A DNA stretch of 64,000 nt from Acinetobacter chinensis (GCF_002165375.2 NZ_CP032134.1:434001-498000), one strand, 5' to 3'. Positions 34,818 to 44,844 are shown, counted from the stretch's first letter. The notes: generated by a model from the sequence alone, not told the origin. Made by a program: numbers and translations.

Positions 34818-36050
34818 ATGAGCCAGAATGAGACGAAAACCATTGTTATTGTTGGTGCAGGTCAAGCAGGTGCAAGCGCCATTTTAGAACTTCGTGCCAA
34901 CAAATATGAAGGCAATATCATTCTGGTGGGAGATGAAACACATCTGCCGTATGAACGTCCACCTTTGTCTAAAGATGTGATTTTAAAGCCTGATGAAACC
35001 AGGATCGAAATCCTGTCAGAACAGAAGCTGACAGATTCAGGTGTTCAGCATATCTGTGACAATGGTGTGGTGAAAATCAACGCTGAGGAAAAAACAGTTG
35101 AACTTAAAAATGGCGAAATCATTGCCTTTGATAAGTTACTGCTTGCCACAGGTGGTGCGGCACGTCGTTTACCGAATTTTGATGCATTAGGTAAACACGT
35201 TTATACCTTGCGTAATCTTGAAGATTCGCAGGCACTTGTCCCTGTATTACAGGCAGGTCGCCGTATTGTTTTAATCGGTGGTGGTGTGATCGGCCTGGAG
35301 CTTGCATCTTCTGCGCGTTTTAAAGACTGTCAGGTGACGGTCATTGAAATGGGCAGCATGGTGATGGGACGTTCATCTCCACTCATCTTGAGTGAATTCC
35401 TTTTAGCGCAACAACGCCTTTGCGGTGTGGATGTGCGCCTTGAAACCAGGATTGCGGACTGTAAGCTGGAGGGTGAGGAAGTGGTCATCACCCTTGAAGG
35501 TGGTGAAGAACTTCGTGCAGATGCTGTCATTTACGGCATCGGGATTATCCCAAATGCGCAGCTGGCTGTGGATGCAGGCTTGAACGTAGACTTTGCGATT
35601 CAGGTGAATGAAAACTGCCAGACATCACATCCTGACATTTATGCCGCAGGTGATGTGGCGACTCAGTTGCGTGGCAATGGTCAATATGGTCGTGTGGAAA
35701 CCTGGGAAAATGCCAACCTCCAGGCTGGGATTTTTGCTCGTCACGTGATGGGTGTAGAGCATCCGACACCAAACCCTGCATGGTTCTGGACAGATCAGCT
35801 GGACATCAACTATCAGTTTGCTGGCGATATGTCAGCAAATGAATGGCAGATCCGTGGTGAGATGGATGCAGCCAAAGGAGCCGACAATTCCTTTGTGATG
35901 ATCGGAGTCAGTGAGGGACAGGTTGTTGCAGGCATTACAGTCAATGCAGCGAAGGAAATGCGTTTCTTAAAGAAAATGATTTCAAAAAATACAGTTTTTG
36001 ATGCGGACAGACATCTGGATCTGACTGTTGATCTGAAAAAAGTTGTGTAA
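34818..36050 (+). CDS. hcaD: Ferredoxin reductase subunit of the dioxygenase
   Basis: The 410-residue flavoprotein has an N-terminal FAD motif GAGQAGASAILEL, an NAD motif GGGVIGLELASSARF near 150-164, and YAAGDVATQL near 275, typical of oxygenase-coupled reductases. It passes electrons from NADH to the Rieske ferredoxin. AAAGGAA lies 8 bases upstream of the ATG, 16 bases after mhpB. It is the last gene before the terminator at 36105. Confidence 0.93.
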   Translation: MSQNETKTIVIVGAGQAGASAILELRANKYEGNIILVGDETHLPYERPPLSKDVILKPDETRIEILSEQKLTDSGVQHICDNGVVKINAEEKTVELKNGEIIAFDKLLLATGGAARRLPNFDALGKHVYTLRNLEDSQALVPVLQAGRRIVLIGGGVIGLELASSARFKDCQVTVIEMGSMVMGRSSPLILSEFLLAQQRLCGVDVRLETRIADCKLEGEEVVITLEGGEELRADAVIYGIGIIPNAQLAVDAGLNVDFAIQVNENCQTSHPDIYAAGDVATQLRGNGQYGRVETWENANLQAGIFARHVMGVEHPTPNPAWFWTDQLDINYQFAGDMSANEWQIRGEMDAAKGADNSFVMIGVSEGQVVAGITVNAAKEMRFLKKMISKNTVFDADRHLDLTVDLKKVV

Positions 36051-36104
36051 TTGGTTCACGGCACATCTTATGTCGATGATGTGCTGAACTGGCTATTCAA
36101 ACTG

Positions 36105-36142
36105 AACCGGTTTTTGGAGGACCCCCGAAAACCGGTTTTTTT
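36105..36142 (+). terminator. Terminator of the hca-mhpB operon
   Basis: A 10-bp stem AACCGGTTTT/AAAACCGGTT with T-run, 54 bases after the hcaD stop. Confidence 0.9.
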
Positions 36143-36166
36143 ACTTTCCATTAACTGGAAACGGTT

Positions 36167-37090
36167 ATGGGTCGGGATACTGTTGAAATGAAATCTTCCT
36201 CTGCATTGCCTGTCACAGCAGCTGTTTATGTTCTGCTGATTCTGATCTGGGCGACAACACCGCTTGCCATTGTCTGGAGTGTGCAGGAAGTACATCCAAT
36301 GTGGGTGCTGATCATCCGTTACTTTGGTGCATCTTTAATTGCTGTGCTGATTTTACTGGTTCTGCGGAATCCTTTGCCTTTTGACCGTATTTCTCTGAAA
36401 AGTTATGTCGCGGGTAGTCTGAATCTGATCGGCGCACAATTGTTTATTTATCTGGCAGCGAATTATCTGACATCAGGTCTGATGGCACTGATTTTCGGTT
36501 TTTCTCCATTACTTGCCGGTTTAATTGGACACGTTATTTTAAAAACACAGCGTCTGATAGCCCTGCAATGGTTAGGCATGCTGATTGCAACGGCAGGGCT
36601 GACTTTTGTCTTTGCGGCATCTGCGGACAGTAAAGTGAACCCGATTGGTATTTTACTGATGCTGATCAGTATGCTGTCCTATATCAGTTCCATTTTCTGG
36701 GTTAAACAGATCAATGCACCCCTGAGTGCGATGTCTCAGGCAACGGGTTCTCTACTGGTTTCGGCACTGGGTTCGCTGTTTTTATTGCCTTTTGTATGGC
36801 AGCACATGCCTCTCAGTCTGCCAGGAACTCAGACCATCATCGGTTTTCTGTTTACCATGATCATGTCATCCATTGTGGCAATGCTCTGCTATTTCTGGCT
36901 GATCAGGAGGCTTAAGCCATCTACGGTGTCCTTAAGCAATGTGATCACCCCCGTTGTTGCACTGGTACTCGGTGCAGGGCTGAATCATGAACAGATCAGC
37001 AGTCATGCTTTTATAGGTATTGCTGTAGTCATGCTGGGGATTGTAATGTACTTTTGGGTGGAATGGCGGAAACAGCACCGTTCATGCTGA
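36167..37090 (+). CDS. EamA/DMT-family permease
   Basis: The 307-residue protein has about ten hydrophobic segments in two EamA repeats (first to about residue 145, second from about 158). Signatures are LLILIWATTPLAIVWSVQEV and LKPSTVSLSNVITPVVALVLG. Such permeases move metabolites, often outward. It begins only 25 bases beyond the hca terminator, so it may be expressed by read-through and could transport pathway substrates or intermediates, but a role is not shown. ATGs at 36167 and 36188 are both possible. Confidence 0.8.
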   Translation: MGRDTVEMKSSSALPVTAAVYVLLILIWATTPLAIVWSVQEVHPMWVLIIRYFGASLIAVLILLVLRNPLPFDRISLKSYVAGSLNLIGAQLFIYLAANYLTSGLMALIFGFSPLLAGLIGHVILKTQRLIALQWLGMLIATAGLTFVFAASADSKVNPIGILLMLISMLSYISSIFWVKQINAPLSAMSQATGSLLVSALGSLFLLPFVWQHMPLSLPGTQTIIGFLFTMIMSSIVAMLCYFWLIRRLKPSTVSLSNVITPVVALVLGAGLNHEQISSHAFIGIAVVMLGIVMYFWVEWRKQHRSC

Positions 37091-37095
37091 CCGGC

Positions 37096-37545
37096 TTATG
37101 CATGCTGGTGTGATGAGGTCAGTTGCATATGCAGAATGGGAAATGGGTTGCCTGCATCATCTGTCTCTGAGCGTTGATATACTTCAAAACCATGTTTTAA
37201 GTAAAATGCGGTCGCTTCAGGATTCTGTTCATTTACATCGACCTGTGTTGCACCCAGTGTCAGTGCATGTTGCAGCAACTGTAAACCTATGCCTTGTCTT
37301 CGCAGATCGGGTGCAATAAAAAGCATTTCAATCTTATTTTCAGACAGTCCAATAAAGCCCTGAATCTTATGCTCCTGTTCCACATGAAACAGTGCTACAT
37401 GCTGAAAATACTGATGGTCAATAATCTGTTGCCTGATTTCTGAAATCTGTCTGTCATTCAGAAAATGATGTGTGGCACGGACGGAAGCCTCCCACAGTTT
37501 CAGTAGTTCTGTATGTTGTTCAGATGTAGATGGCACAATGTTCAT
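37096..37545 (-). CDS. GNAT-family N-acetyltransferase
   Basis: I chose the ATG at 37545 (MNIVPSTSEQ) since the longer frame adds unlikely residues. The 149-residue protein has the acetyl-CoA binding motif LRRQGIGLQLLQHAL and the downstream VDVNEQNPEATAFYLKHGFE typical of small GNATs of the YjaB type. The acceptor is unknown. It is convergent with the permease gene with only a few bases between. Confidence 0.85.
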   Translation of the reverse strand: MNIVPSTSEQHTELLKLWEASVRATHHFLNDRQISEIRQQIIDHQYFQHVALFHVEQEHKIQGFIGLSENKIEMLFIAPDLRRQGIGLQLLQHALTLGATQVDVNEQNPEATAFYLKHGFEVYQRSETDDAGNPFPILHMQLTSSHQHA

Positions 37546-37740
37546 AATATTTGACTTTAACTGATCGGTTGAATAGAAAAACGCTTGCTGGAAAATGCCC
37601 AAAGCAGAGGGATAAGCCAGAATCTGACATAAAAATAAACAATATCTTCAGTCCAGCCTGGTTAATATATTTGAAGGCTCAAATAAAAATCAATGATGAA
37701 AATATCCCGCCGTTCAATTCTTTATCAAGGATAACTCCTG

Positions 37741-38679
37741 GTGTCAGACTCAAATAAAGTAGTTGTTTATGCGGCATTGCTGGGTAATCTTGCGATTGCT
37801 CTGGTGAAGTTTGTTGCGGCATATATCACCAACAGTTCAGCCATGCTCAGTGAAGCAGTTCACTCAGTGGTGGATACGCTGAATGAAATCCTGCTGCTGC
37901 ACGGCATGAAAAAATCTCAGAAACCTGCCAATGCAAAACATCCCTTTGGTTATGGCAGGGAACTGTATTTCTGGGCTTTTATTGTTGCGCTGATGGTGTT
38001 TGCACTGGGTGCAATCGTATCTGTATATCAGGGTGTGCTGCATATTCTTCATCCTGAGGAAATGAAAAACCCGCTGGTAAACTATATTGTGCTGGGATTT
38101 GCTATTCTGTGCGAAGGGACATCCTGGTTTGTGGCTTTAAAAGCCTTTAAGAAAACCAAGGGCAGTCTGGGCTATTTTGAAGCGTTCCGTCGCAGTAAAG
38201 ACCCGACGACATTTACAGTACTGTTTGAAGATTCAGCAGCACTGATCGGGCTTTTTATTGCTTTACTGGGGATTTTTCTTGCACATCAGCTGGACATGCC
38301 TGTACTGGATGGGGTAGCTTCCATTCTGATTGGTGTGGTGTTGGCGGTTTCAGCATTTTTACTTGCCCGTGAGACCAAAGGATTATTACTTGGTGAAACG
38401 GCAGACCCACAATTAAGGCATAATGTGTTGCAGATCGCACAGGATGATGTTGCAGTTCAGTCAGCAAATGGTGTATTGACTGAGCAGATTGGGGCGCATC
38501 AGGTGATTGCATCGTTGAGTCTGGAGTTTAAAGACAATCTGACTTCGGATGACATAGAACTGTGCGTTAACCGAATTGAAGCAAGAATCCGACAGATTCA
38601 TCCTGAAATTGTGGCATTGTTTGTGAAGCCTCAGACTCAGGAAGTATGGCTGGAACGGATGAAAGGGCGTCTGAACTGA
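37741..38679 (+). CDS. Cation diffusion facilitator (CDF) transporter
   Basis: The 312-residue protein has six membrane segments. The first metal site reads SSAMLSEAVHSVVDT (usually H-x3-D or D-x3-D; here His41 and Asp45). TM5 has the second pair in DSAALIGLFIALLG. The cytoplasmic C-terminal domain follows TM6. The segment ANAKHPFGYGRELYFWAF is typical of the SLC30A9/ZnT9-like bacterial branch. It would export Zn or a similar divalent cation in exchange for protons. The start is GTG with AAGGA about 9 bases upstream. Confidence 0.85.
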   Translation: MSDSNKVVVYAALLGNLAIALVKFVAAYITNSSAMLSEAVHSVVDTLNEILLLHGMKKSQKPANAKHPFGYGRELYFWAFIVALMVFALGAIVSVYQGVLHILHPEEMKNPLVNYIVLGFAILCEGTSWFVALKAFKKTKGSLGYFEAFRRSKDPTTFTVLFEDSAALIGLFIALLGIFLAHQLDMPVLDGVASILIGVVLAVSAFLLARETKGLLLGETADPQLRHNVLQIAQDDVAVQSANGVLTEQIGAHQVIASLSLEFKDNLTSDDIELCVNRIEARIRQIHPEIVALFVKPQTQEVWLERMKGRLN

Positions 38680-38741
38680 ATATATTCCGCTGAACTTCAT
38701 TCATGTGAATGAAGTGTGATTAATTTTAGAAATTGAAGTAC

Positions 38742-39797
38742 ATGAAACAAAATCAGCAACAAGTTCATTTTCAGTTACCAACCGAAGCATGTTGGTCACA
38801 CACATGGCGTCAGCCAGTATTTCATTTTATGGAGTCAGATCACTTCAATGGGGTACGTTTTTTTAATCAGCAACGGGCTCCACAAGGCTGGAAGCGATCC
38901 GACCTGTTTAAATGGCTGATCAGCCGAAAGTCCTACACATGGAATGTGGATATAAATCAGGAGCACAGCGAATTTCATGCTTCAAAGCGGAGTCTGCCAC
39001 AGAACAGACCCAATGCAGCACTGGATGACTGGCAGGTATGGTTTGTCGGGCATGCAACAGTACTGATTCAGATTGGTCCTTATAACCTGCTCACAGATCC
39101 TGTATGGGCAGATTACGCAGGTCCTGCACGTGGTAAAGGTCCTGTGCGGGTCTGTCCGGCAGGTATTGCGCTGGAAGAATTACCAGAAATACATGCTGTT
39201 TTACTCAGTCATAACCATTATGACCACATGGATATCGCCAGTTTAAAATGGCTGCATGAAAAATTTGCCATGCCGGTCTATACTGGTCTGGGCAATGGCT
39301 GGTATTTACCTGCTTACATGAATGTGATTGAAATGGAATGGTGGCAGTCAGCGCTGTTTAAGGAACTGAAAATTGTATATACCCCTGCACAGCACAGTTC
39401 AGGACGCGGTATCCGTGATCAGAACCGGGCGCTCTGGGGAAGTTTTTCGATTCTACATGGAACAGATCATTGCTACTTTGCTGGTGATACAGGCTATGGT
39501 CCGCATTTCAGGGAAATTCACCAAAGATATGGTGCGCCAAGAATTGCACTGTTACCGATCGGAGCCTATGAACCACGGGCTTTGATGAAATATCTGCATA
39601 TGAATCCTGAAGATGCCTTTCAGGCGCATAAAGATCTGCATTCAAAATGTTCAATGGCGATTCACTACCGGACTTTCCAGTTAACAGATGAAAGCCGTGA
39701 ACAACCCGAACTGGATCTGCATAAAGCCATGAAGAACTCATCCAAACTGATGAATCCATTTTACTGTGTCAAGGAAGGGCGCAGGCTCGTGGTTTGA
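38742..39797 (+). CDS. MBL-fold metallohydrolase, NAPE-PLD/UlaG-like
   Basis: The protein (351 residues from the ATG at 38742) has the metallo-beta-lactamase HxHxDH motif as SHNHYDHMD, preceded by VGHATVLIQIGPYNLLTDPVW, and further metal ligands in YFAGDTGYGPHF and FQAHKDLHSKCSMAIHY. This is the family that includes mammalian NAPE phospholipase D and bacterial relatives; the bacterial substrates are mostly unknown. No signal peptide. Single gene. Confidence 0.83.
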   Translation: MKQNQQQVHFQLPTEACWSHTWRQPVFHFMESDHFNGVRFFNQQRAPQGWKRSDLFKWLISRKSYTWNVDINQEHSEFHASKRSLPQNRPNAALDDWQVWFVGHATVLIQIGPYNLLTDPVWADYAGPARGKGPVRVCPAGIALEELPEIHAVLLSHNHYDHMDIASLKWLHEKFAMPVYTGLGNGWYLPAYMNVIEMEWWQSALFKELKIVYTPAQHSSGRGIRDQNRALWGSFSILHGTDHCYFAGDTGYGPHFREIHQRYGAPRIALLPIGAYEPRALMKYLHMNPEDAFQAHKDLHSKCSMAIHYRTFQLTDESREQPELDLHKAMKNSSKLMNPFYCVKEGRRLVV

Positions 39798-40313
39798 TCA
39801 CTGAGTGTCAGATTGAAGAATGTGGTGCTGCATTTTATTCAGGTCAGAATGATCTTAATGAAATTCAGCACCATTTTTTATGATCTGATTATGGTTGTCC
39901 CGCTTAAATATATATCCACAAAACTGGGCTGCATGAGTCTGAGGTCGAAAATTCAGCTGTATTTTCACAGCACTCAACAGTGATGTTCTGCCAGCGTTTT
40001 GTGATGGTTGTTATGACCAGATATGTTTAAAAAAGAGGCGAAATATGTGAAATAAATCACCATCGAAATAACCGAAAAGTCTGATAAAAATAATGAATCA
40101 CATAAAACTTATATGGAATTTGACGCTAAAATGCAGCTAAAACACTGTAATTTCATAACTCATTAAAAAATAATGCTTTAAATTGAAAAATCCGATTGTT
40201 TTTATTCGTTAAATTCTCTTTAGCTTGTCATGAAAAACAGCTATGTTGGTGCTGTAGCAGAATTTTTAAACGGTTAAAGTTTTAATCAATATTGATGAAT
40301 GAGGAAATTATAT
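39798..40313. promoter_or_regulatory. Upstream region of katG
   Basis: 516 bases without a gene. It probably carries the katG promoter; katG genes are often OxyR-controlled but I see no site that I can call. A clear AGGAAA ribosome site lies about 10 bases before the katG ATG at 40314. No repeats or RNA genes noticed. Confidence 0.4.
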
Positions 40314-42503
40314 ATGGATAACAATAAGCCAGCTTCAGGTTGCCCTTTCCATCAAGCCGGTGGGCAGACCAGTGTAGCCAGCACCAACAATACTGACTGG
40401 TGGCCGAATGCGCTGAATCTCGATATTCTTTCTCAACATGACAAAAAAACCAACCCGATGGATCCTGATTTTGATTATGCCAAAGCATTTAAATCACTGG
40501 ATCTGGAAGCGGTGAAGCAGGATTTACGTGAACTGATCAATTCCAGCCAGGACTGGTGGCCATCAGACTATGGCAGCTATATCGGCATGTTCGTACGTAC
40601 CGCATGGCACCTGGCGGGTTCATACCGTAAACAGGATGGACGTGGTGGTGCGAACACTGGCAACCAACGCTTTGCACCATTGAACAGTTGGCCTGATAAC
40701 GTCAATACCGATAAAGGTCGTCGCCTGCTTTGGCCAATCAAACAGAAATACGGCAATAAAATCTCCTGGGGCGATTTGATTGTTCTTGCAGGTACAGTGT
40801 CTTATGAAGTTGCTGGTCTAAAAACCTTTGGTTTCGGTGGTGGTCGTTTAGACATCTGGGCGCCTGAAAAAGATATTTACTGGGGTGAAGAGCGTCAGTG
40901 GCTTGCACCAACCAAAGAACGTTATGCAAGTGATGAAGACCGTACATCACTGGAAAACCCACTTTCTGCGGTGCAGATGGGCTTGATCTATGTCAATCCT
41001 GAAGGTGTCGATGGCGTACAGGATCCACTGCGTACAGCGCAGGATATGCGTGTCACGTTTGACCGTATGGGTATGGATGATGAAGAAACAGTAGCTCTTA
41101 CCGTCGGTGGTCATACGGTGGGTAAAGCACATGGTAATGGTAAAGCAGAAAACCTCGGTGCAGATGTAGAAAGCGCAGATGTGGAATTCCAGGGTCTAGG
41201 TTGGCACAACTCCGAAGGCACAGGTAATGCAGGCAATACAATGGTCAGTGGCTTAGAAGGTGCCTGGACGACGCATCCTGACAAATGGGACAATGAATTC
41301 CTTTATTTACTGTTCACTTATGAATGGGAAAAAACCCTCAGTCCTGCAGGTGCAAAACAGTGGGAACCTGTGAACATCAAAGAGGAAGACAAACCTGTAG
41401 ATGCACACAATCCAAATGTACGCCGTAATCCGATGATGACAGATGCTGATATGGCACTGAAATTTGACCCTGCATACCGCAAAATTGCAGAAGATTTCTA
41501 TCAGAACCCTGACAAACTGGCAGATGTATTTGCACGTGCATGGTTCAAACTGACTCACCGTGATATGGGACCAAAAACCCGTTATTTAGGGGCTGATGTT
41601 CCTAAAGAAGATCTCGTATGGCAGGATCCAATCCCTGCTGTGGATTACACGCTGTCTGACGTAGATGTTGCCAACTTAAAAGCAAAACTGCTGGACAGTG
41701 GTTTAACTTCAGCAGAGTTGATCGCAACGGCCTGGGACAGCGCACGTACTTTCCGTGGTTCGGACTACCGTGGTGGTGCAAATGGTGCACGTATCCGCCT
41801 TGAACCACAGAAAGACTGGGAAGGCAACGAACCTGCACGTTTGGCTAAAGTGTTAGCAAAACTGGAAGAAATTCAGGCAGGTCTGTTCAAAAAAGTCAGT
41901 ATTGCTGATCTGATCGTTTTGGGTGGTACTGCTGCCGTTGAAAAAGCAGCGAAAGCCGCTGGTTTTAACGTAAAAGTTCCATTTACAGCAGGACGTGGTG
42001 ATGCGACTCAGGAACAGACCGATGCATATTCATTTGAAGACTTTGAGCCTAAAGCTGACGGTTTCCGTAACTTCTTAAAAGCAGATTATGTGGTTCAGCC
42101 AGAAGAGCTGTTACTTGACCGTGCGCAGTTGCTAGGTCTGACTGCACCTGAAATGACGGTTCTTGTTGGTGGTTTACGTGTACTTGGCGCAAACTATGCA
42201 GACAATAAAGCAGGTGTGTTTACGGATAAAGTCGGTGTCCTCACCAATGATTTCTTTGTGAATCTGACGGACATGAACTTTAACTGGAAACCAACAGGTA
42301 AAAATTCATATAACATCGTTGAGCGTAAAACAGGCGATGTGAAATGGACTGCAAGCCGTGTGGATCTGGTCTTTGGTTCCAACTCGATTCTTCGTGCTTA
42401 TGCGGAAGTGTATGCTCAGGACGACAATAAAGAGAAGTTTGTCAACGACTTCGTGGCAGCTTGGACGAAAGTTATGAATGCTGACCGTTTTGATGTGAAA
42501 TAA
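40314..42503 (+). CDS. katG: Catalase-peroxidase
   Basis: I chose the ATG at 40314 because GAGGAAA lies 9 bases before it; two further upstream in-frame codons are unlikely. The 729-residue protein has the distal haem triad in MFVRTAWHLAGSYR (Arg, Trp, His), the Tyr of the Met-Tyr-Trp adduct in QMGLIYVNPEG, and the proximal His in GGHTVGKAHG. The second, haem-less repeat half follows from about residue 430. It removes H2O2 in the cytosol. Its last 23 bases are repeated at 47613-47635. Confidence 0.97.
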   Translation: MDNNKPASGCPFHQAGGQTSVASTNNTDWWPNALNLDILSQHDKKTNPMDPDFDYAKAFKSLDLEAVKQDLRELINSSQDWWPSDYGSYIGMFVRTAWHLAGSYRKQDGRGGANTGNQRFAPLNSWPDNVNTDKGRRLLWPIKQKYGNKISWGDLIVLAGTVSYEVAGLKTFGFGGGRLDIWAPEKDIYWGEERQWLAPTKERYASDEDRTSLENPLSAVQMGLIYVNPEGVDGVQDPLRTAQDMRVTFDRMGMDDEETVALTVGGHTVGKAHGNGKAENLGADVESADVEFQGLGWHNSEGTGNAGNTMVSGLEGAWTTHPDKWDNEFLYLLFTYEWEKTLSPAGAKQWEPVNIKEEDKPVDAHNPNVRRNPMMTDADMALKFDPAYRKIAEDFYQNPDKLADVFARAWFKLTHRDMGPKTRYLGADVPKEDLVWQDPIPAVDYTLSDVDVANLKAKLLDSGLTSAELIATAWDSARTFRGSDYRGGANGARIRLEPQKDWEGNEPARLAKVLAKLEEIQAGLFKKVSIADLIVLGGTAAVEKAAKAAGFNVKVPFTAGRGDATQEQTDAYSFEDFEPKADGFRNFLKADYVVQPEELLLDRAQLLGLTAPEMTVLVGGLRVLGANYADNKAGVFTDKVGVLTNDFFVNLTDMNFNWKPTGKNSYNIVERKTGDVKWTASRVDLVFGSNSILRAYAEVYAQDDNKEKFVNDFVAAWTKVMNADRFDVK
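42481..42503 (+). repeat. 23-bp direct repeat, left copy (katG 3' end)
   Basis: The last seven codons and stop of katG (encoding ADRFDVK less its first base). Exactly the same 23 bases occur at 47613-47635 in a non-coding context. Confidence 0.85.
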
Positions 42504-42516
42504 ATCTTTTCTATAC

Positions 42517-42546
42517 AAAAAAGCCGATCGAAAGATCGGCTTTTTT
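42517..42546 (+). terminator. Terminator of katG
   Basis: Stem GCCGATC/GATCGGC with loop GAAA, A-run before and T-run after. Confidence 0.9.
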
Positions 42547-42774
42547 GTGCTTAAATCAGTGCCTCTCAGCGTTTTTGAACTGGAAGCATGCTCAAGTGTT
42601 GTATATGGACAATGGCTATTTTTTTATAGAAAATAACATGTATTAATAATGTGTTTTGTGTTAACTTTTGTTAATAAATTTCCACTGTGATTTCTATCTT
42701 TTAACGCATACCAAAGTCACAGAAAGAAGCTTTTGTGAAAGAACTTTATTTTAAATTATTTAATTTTATTCATT

Positions 42775-43653
42775 ATGATAGAAAATCTTACTTATATAGC
42801 AAAAGTAATCAGAACCCGATTTGTTTCGGATCGAAAATATTTAACTAAAAGATTTATCAGTAAACTTGGCTACGTTCCTGACTTCGATAAACCATCCAGT
42901 TTTAATGAAAAAGTGACGGCACGGATGATTTTTGAAAGAGATCCTCTGCATACGCAGCTTGCAGATAAACTGGCTGTCAGAGAGATCATTTCAGATAAAA
43001 TCTGCTCATCTCATCTTGTTCCTATACTGGGTGTATACAAACACTTTGATGAAATAGATTTTAATACCTTACCAGAAAAGTTCGTACTGAAATGTACGCA
43101 TGACAGTGGAAGTGCTACCGTCTGTTCAGATAAAAAACGTTTTGATGTGGGAAGTGCTGCGCTTAAATTTAAAAATCATTTAAGCATGAACATGTACTAC
43201 AGAAAACGTGAATGGCACTACAAAGATATTGAGCCACTGATTATCGCTGAGCAGTACATTGACCTTTATCATGACACTAAAAATGATCTGATTATTACGA
43301 CCTGCCGGGTACATTGTTTTGAGGGGAAACCTGCATATATCGAAGTGGATGTTCAGGACAGACAGGGTAAGGATTACTCCAATATTTATGATACCACCTG
43401 GGAGTTACAGCCATTTAAAGTGGATCTGAAAGAAAACTCACCGATCTGTATCGATAAACCAGAAAAAATATGCCAGATGGTGACCTTGTCTGAGACACTT
43501 TGTTTGCAGAAGGGGTATAGCCGGGTGGATTTCCTGTTATCAAAAGATTATGTTTACTTCAGTGAAATTACACTGACTCCAAATGCCGGCAGAATGGTGA
43601 TTACTCCGGCAGAGTGGGACTTGAAACTGGGTTCTTTGTGGCAGTCAGATTGA
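42775..43653 (+). CDS. TupA-like ATP-grasp protein
   Basis: The 292-residue protein matches the TupA-like ATP-grasp family, usually linked to surface polysaccharides. Signs are the N-terminal KLGYVPDFDKPSSFNEKV, LADKLAVREII, LPEKFVLKCTHDSGSATVC (ATP-binding Lys and Ser loop), and RVDFLLSKDYVYFSEITLTPNAG (Mg-binding Glu). It could attach a peptide or amino acid to a glycan. No other capsule genes are near, so it looks isolated. Region is more AT-rich than katG. The 42504-42774 gap holds the katG terminator and nothing else clear. Confidence 0.75.
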   Translation: MIENLTYIAKVIRTRFVSDRKYLTKRFISKLGYVPDFDKPSSFNEKVTARMIFERDPLHTQLADKLAVREIISDKICSSHLVPILGVYKHFDEIDFNTLPEKFVLKCTHDSGSATVCSDKKRFDVGSAALKFKNHLSMNMYYRKREWHYKDIEPLIIAEQYIDLYHDTKNDLIITTCRVHCFEGKPAYIEVDVQDRQGKDYSNIYDTTWELQPFKVDLKENSPICIDKPEKICQMVTLSETLCLQKGYSRVDFLLSKDYVYFSEITLTPNAGRMVITPAEWDLKLGSLWQSD

Positions 43654-43697
43654 AGTCTGATCTGAAAGTGAAAAATACAAAGTTTTGTCTTGATAAA

Positions 43698-43722
43698 AAC
43701 CGCCTAAGGGCGGTTTTTTTTA
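43698..43722 (+). terminator. Terminator of the ATP-grasp gene
   Basis: Stem ACCGCC/GGCGGT with loop TAAG and eight T. Confidence 0.85.
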
Positions 43723-43821
43723 TGGAACTGACGGGGTTATTGAAAAGTCAGACTTTGTACCATATTCAGATTATTATGAGTGAAATATGATCTCTACAAA
43801 TAGTAAGAATGGATTTTTGCT

Positions 43822-44844
43822 ATGACAAAGGAATTTTTCAGTGTCCATAAGTATGTTGTTCAGAATAACAGAATTGGGTTTTATTCATGGGCAATAGAAA
43901 ATGGTTATGCTCATATTTATGACCAAGTTTCAAAGGAATGGGTCGATTTAGATAATTACAACAATGATCGGGTTCCTTTAGAAATTGTCAGCCAGGAATA
44001 CAATCAGATAGCAGGTTTAATTCATGAACCTAATCTAGGACTCAAGGTTGTTCAAAATTATAATTTACAGCGTTCTCCTTTTTATTATGTGATGAAATTC
44101 AGTCTGGAGCCAATTTTATCGAGAAATATTGAATTACCTGAAATTTTAGTTTTAAGAATGGCAAGTCATTACTATGGCATGATGACTGAGGTCGTCGCCA
44201 TGCATTGTGAGGAATACAATCACAATATCGTGGTTGATTTTAAACCCAGTCTTCCTGAGTTAGTGTCTAAACATCAGATAGAAGGCATGATGTTTGCTTT
44301 TTCCAGACTGGTCCATCATTTTATAGAGAAGAGACCTGTTGGTGTGCAGTTTACACATCAGCAGGAAGTGATCAATGATGAGTTATATCATCAGACTTTT
44401 TACTGTCAGCCTACTTTTTCGCATGATATGAATAAGTTGATTTATCAAACTTCTGTAATCACACATGAAAGTGATTATCCATTATTAATTAACCCGATTA
44501 TTCATGCGATAAAAATGCAGTTTCCCCAAATACTTTTTAATGAAATGGTCAGAATCACCTTACAGGTGACATTGGGGTTTGTTTCACCGACACGTGAAAA
44601 TATAGCCAGGACATTGAGTATGAGTATCCGGACGATGCAGCGCAGACTGAAAGAGGAGGGGATGAATTTTAATGATATTTTACTGGAAGTCAGGAAAAAT
44701 AGAATTAACCATTATTTGAACGCCTCTCAGCTTACACTGGATAAAATCAGTCTGCTCATGGGCTATAAAGCGACCAGCCAGTTTCATAAGGCATTCCGAT
44801 CATGGTTTGGGCTGACACCCAAAGAATACAGGGCGAAAATCTGA
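43822..44844 (+). CDS. AraC-family regulator (OruR/ArgR-type)
   Basis: The 340-residue protein has a long N-terminal sensing domain of the arabinose-operon-like type (about 10-220) and a C-terminal AraC double HTH from about 245 (LGFVSPTRENIARTLSMSIR and GYKATSQFHKAFRSWFGLTP). Such regulators respond to amino acids, lipids or quorum-like signals. Neighbours are the ATP-grasp gene and the broken lipoprotein gene (convergent); no target is evident. Confidence 0.85.
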   Translation: MTKEFFSVHKYVVQNNRIGFYSWAIENGYAHIYDQVSKEWVDLDNYNNDRVPLEIVSQEYNQIAGLIHEPNLGLKVVQNYNLQRSPFYYVMKFSLEPILSRNIELPEILVLRMASHYYGMMTEVVAMHCEEYNHNIVVDFKPSLPELVSKHQIEGMMFAFSRLVHHFIEKRPVGVQFTHQQEVINDELYHQTFYCQPTFSHDMNKLIYQTSVITHESDYPLLINPIIHAIKMQFPQILFNEMVRITLQVTLGFVSPTRENIARTLSMSIRTMQRRLKEEGMNFNDILLEVRKNRINHYLNASQLTLDKISLLMGYKATSQFHKAFRSWFGLTPKEYRAKI

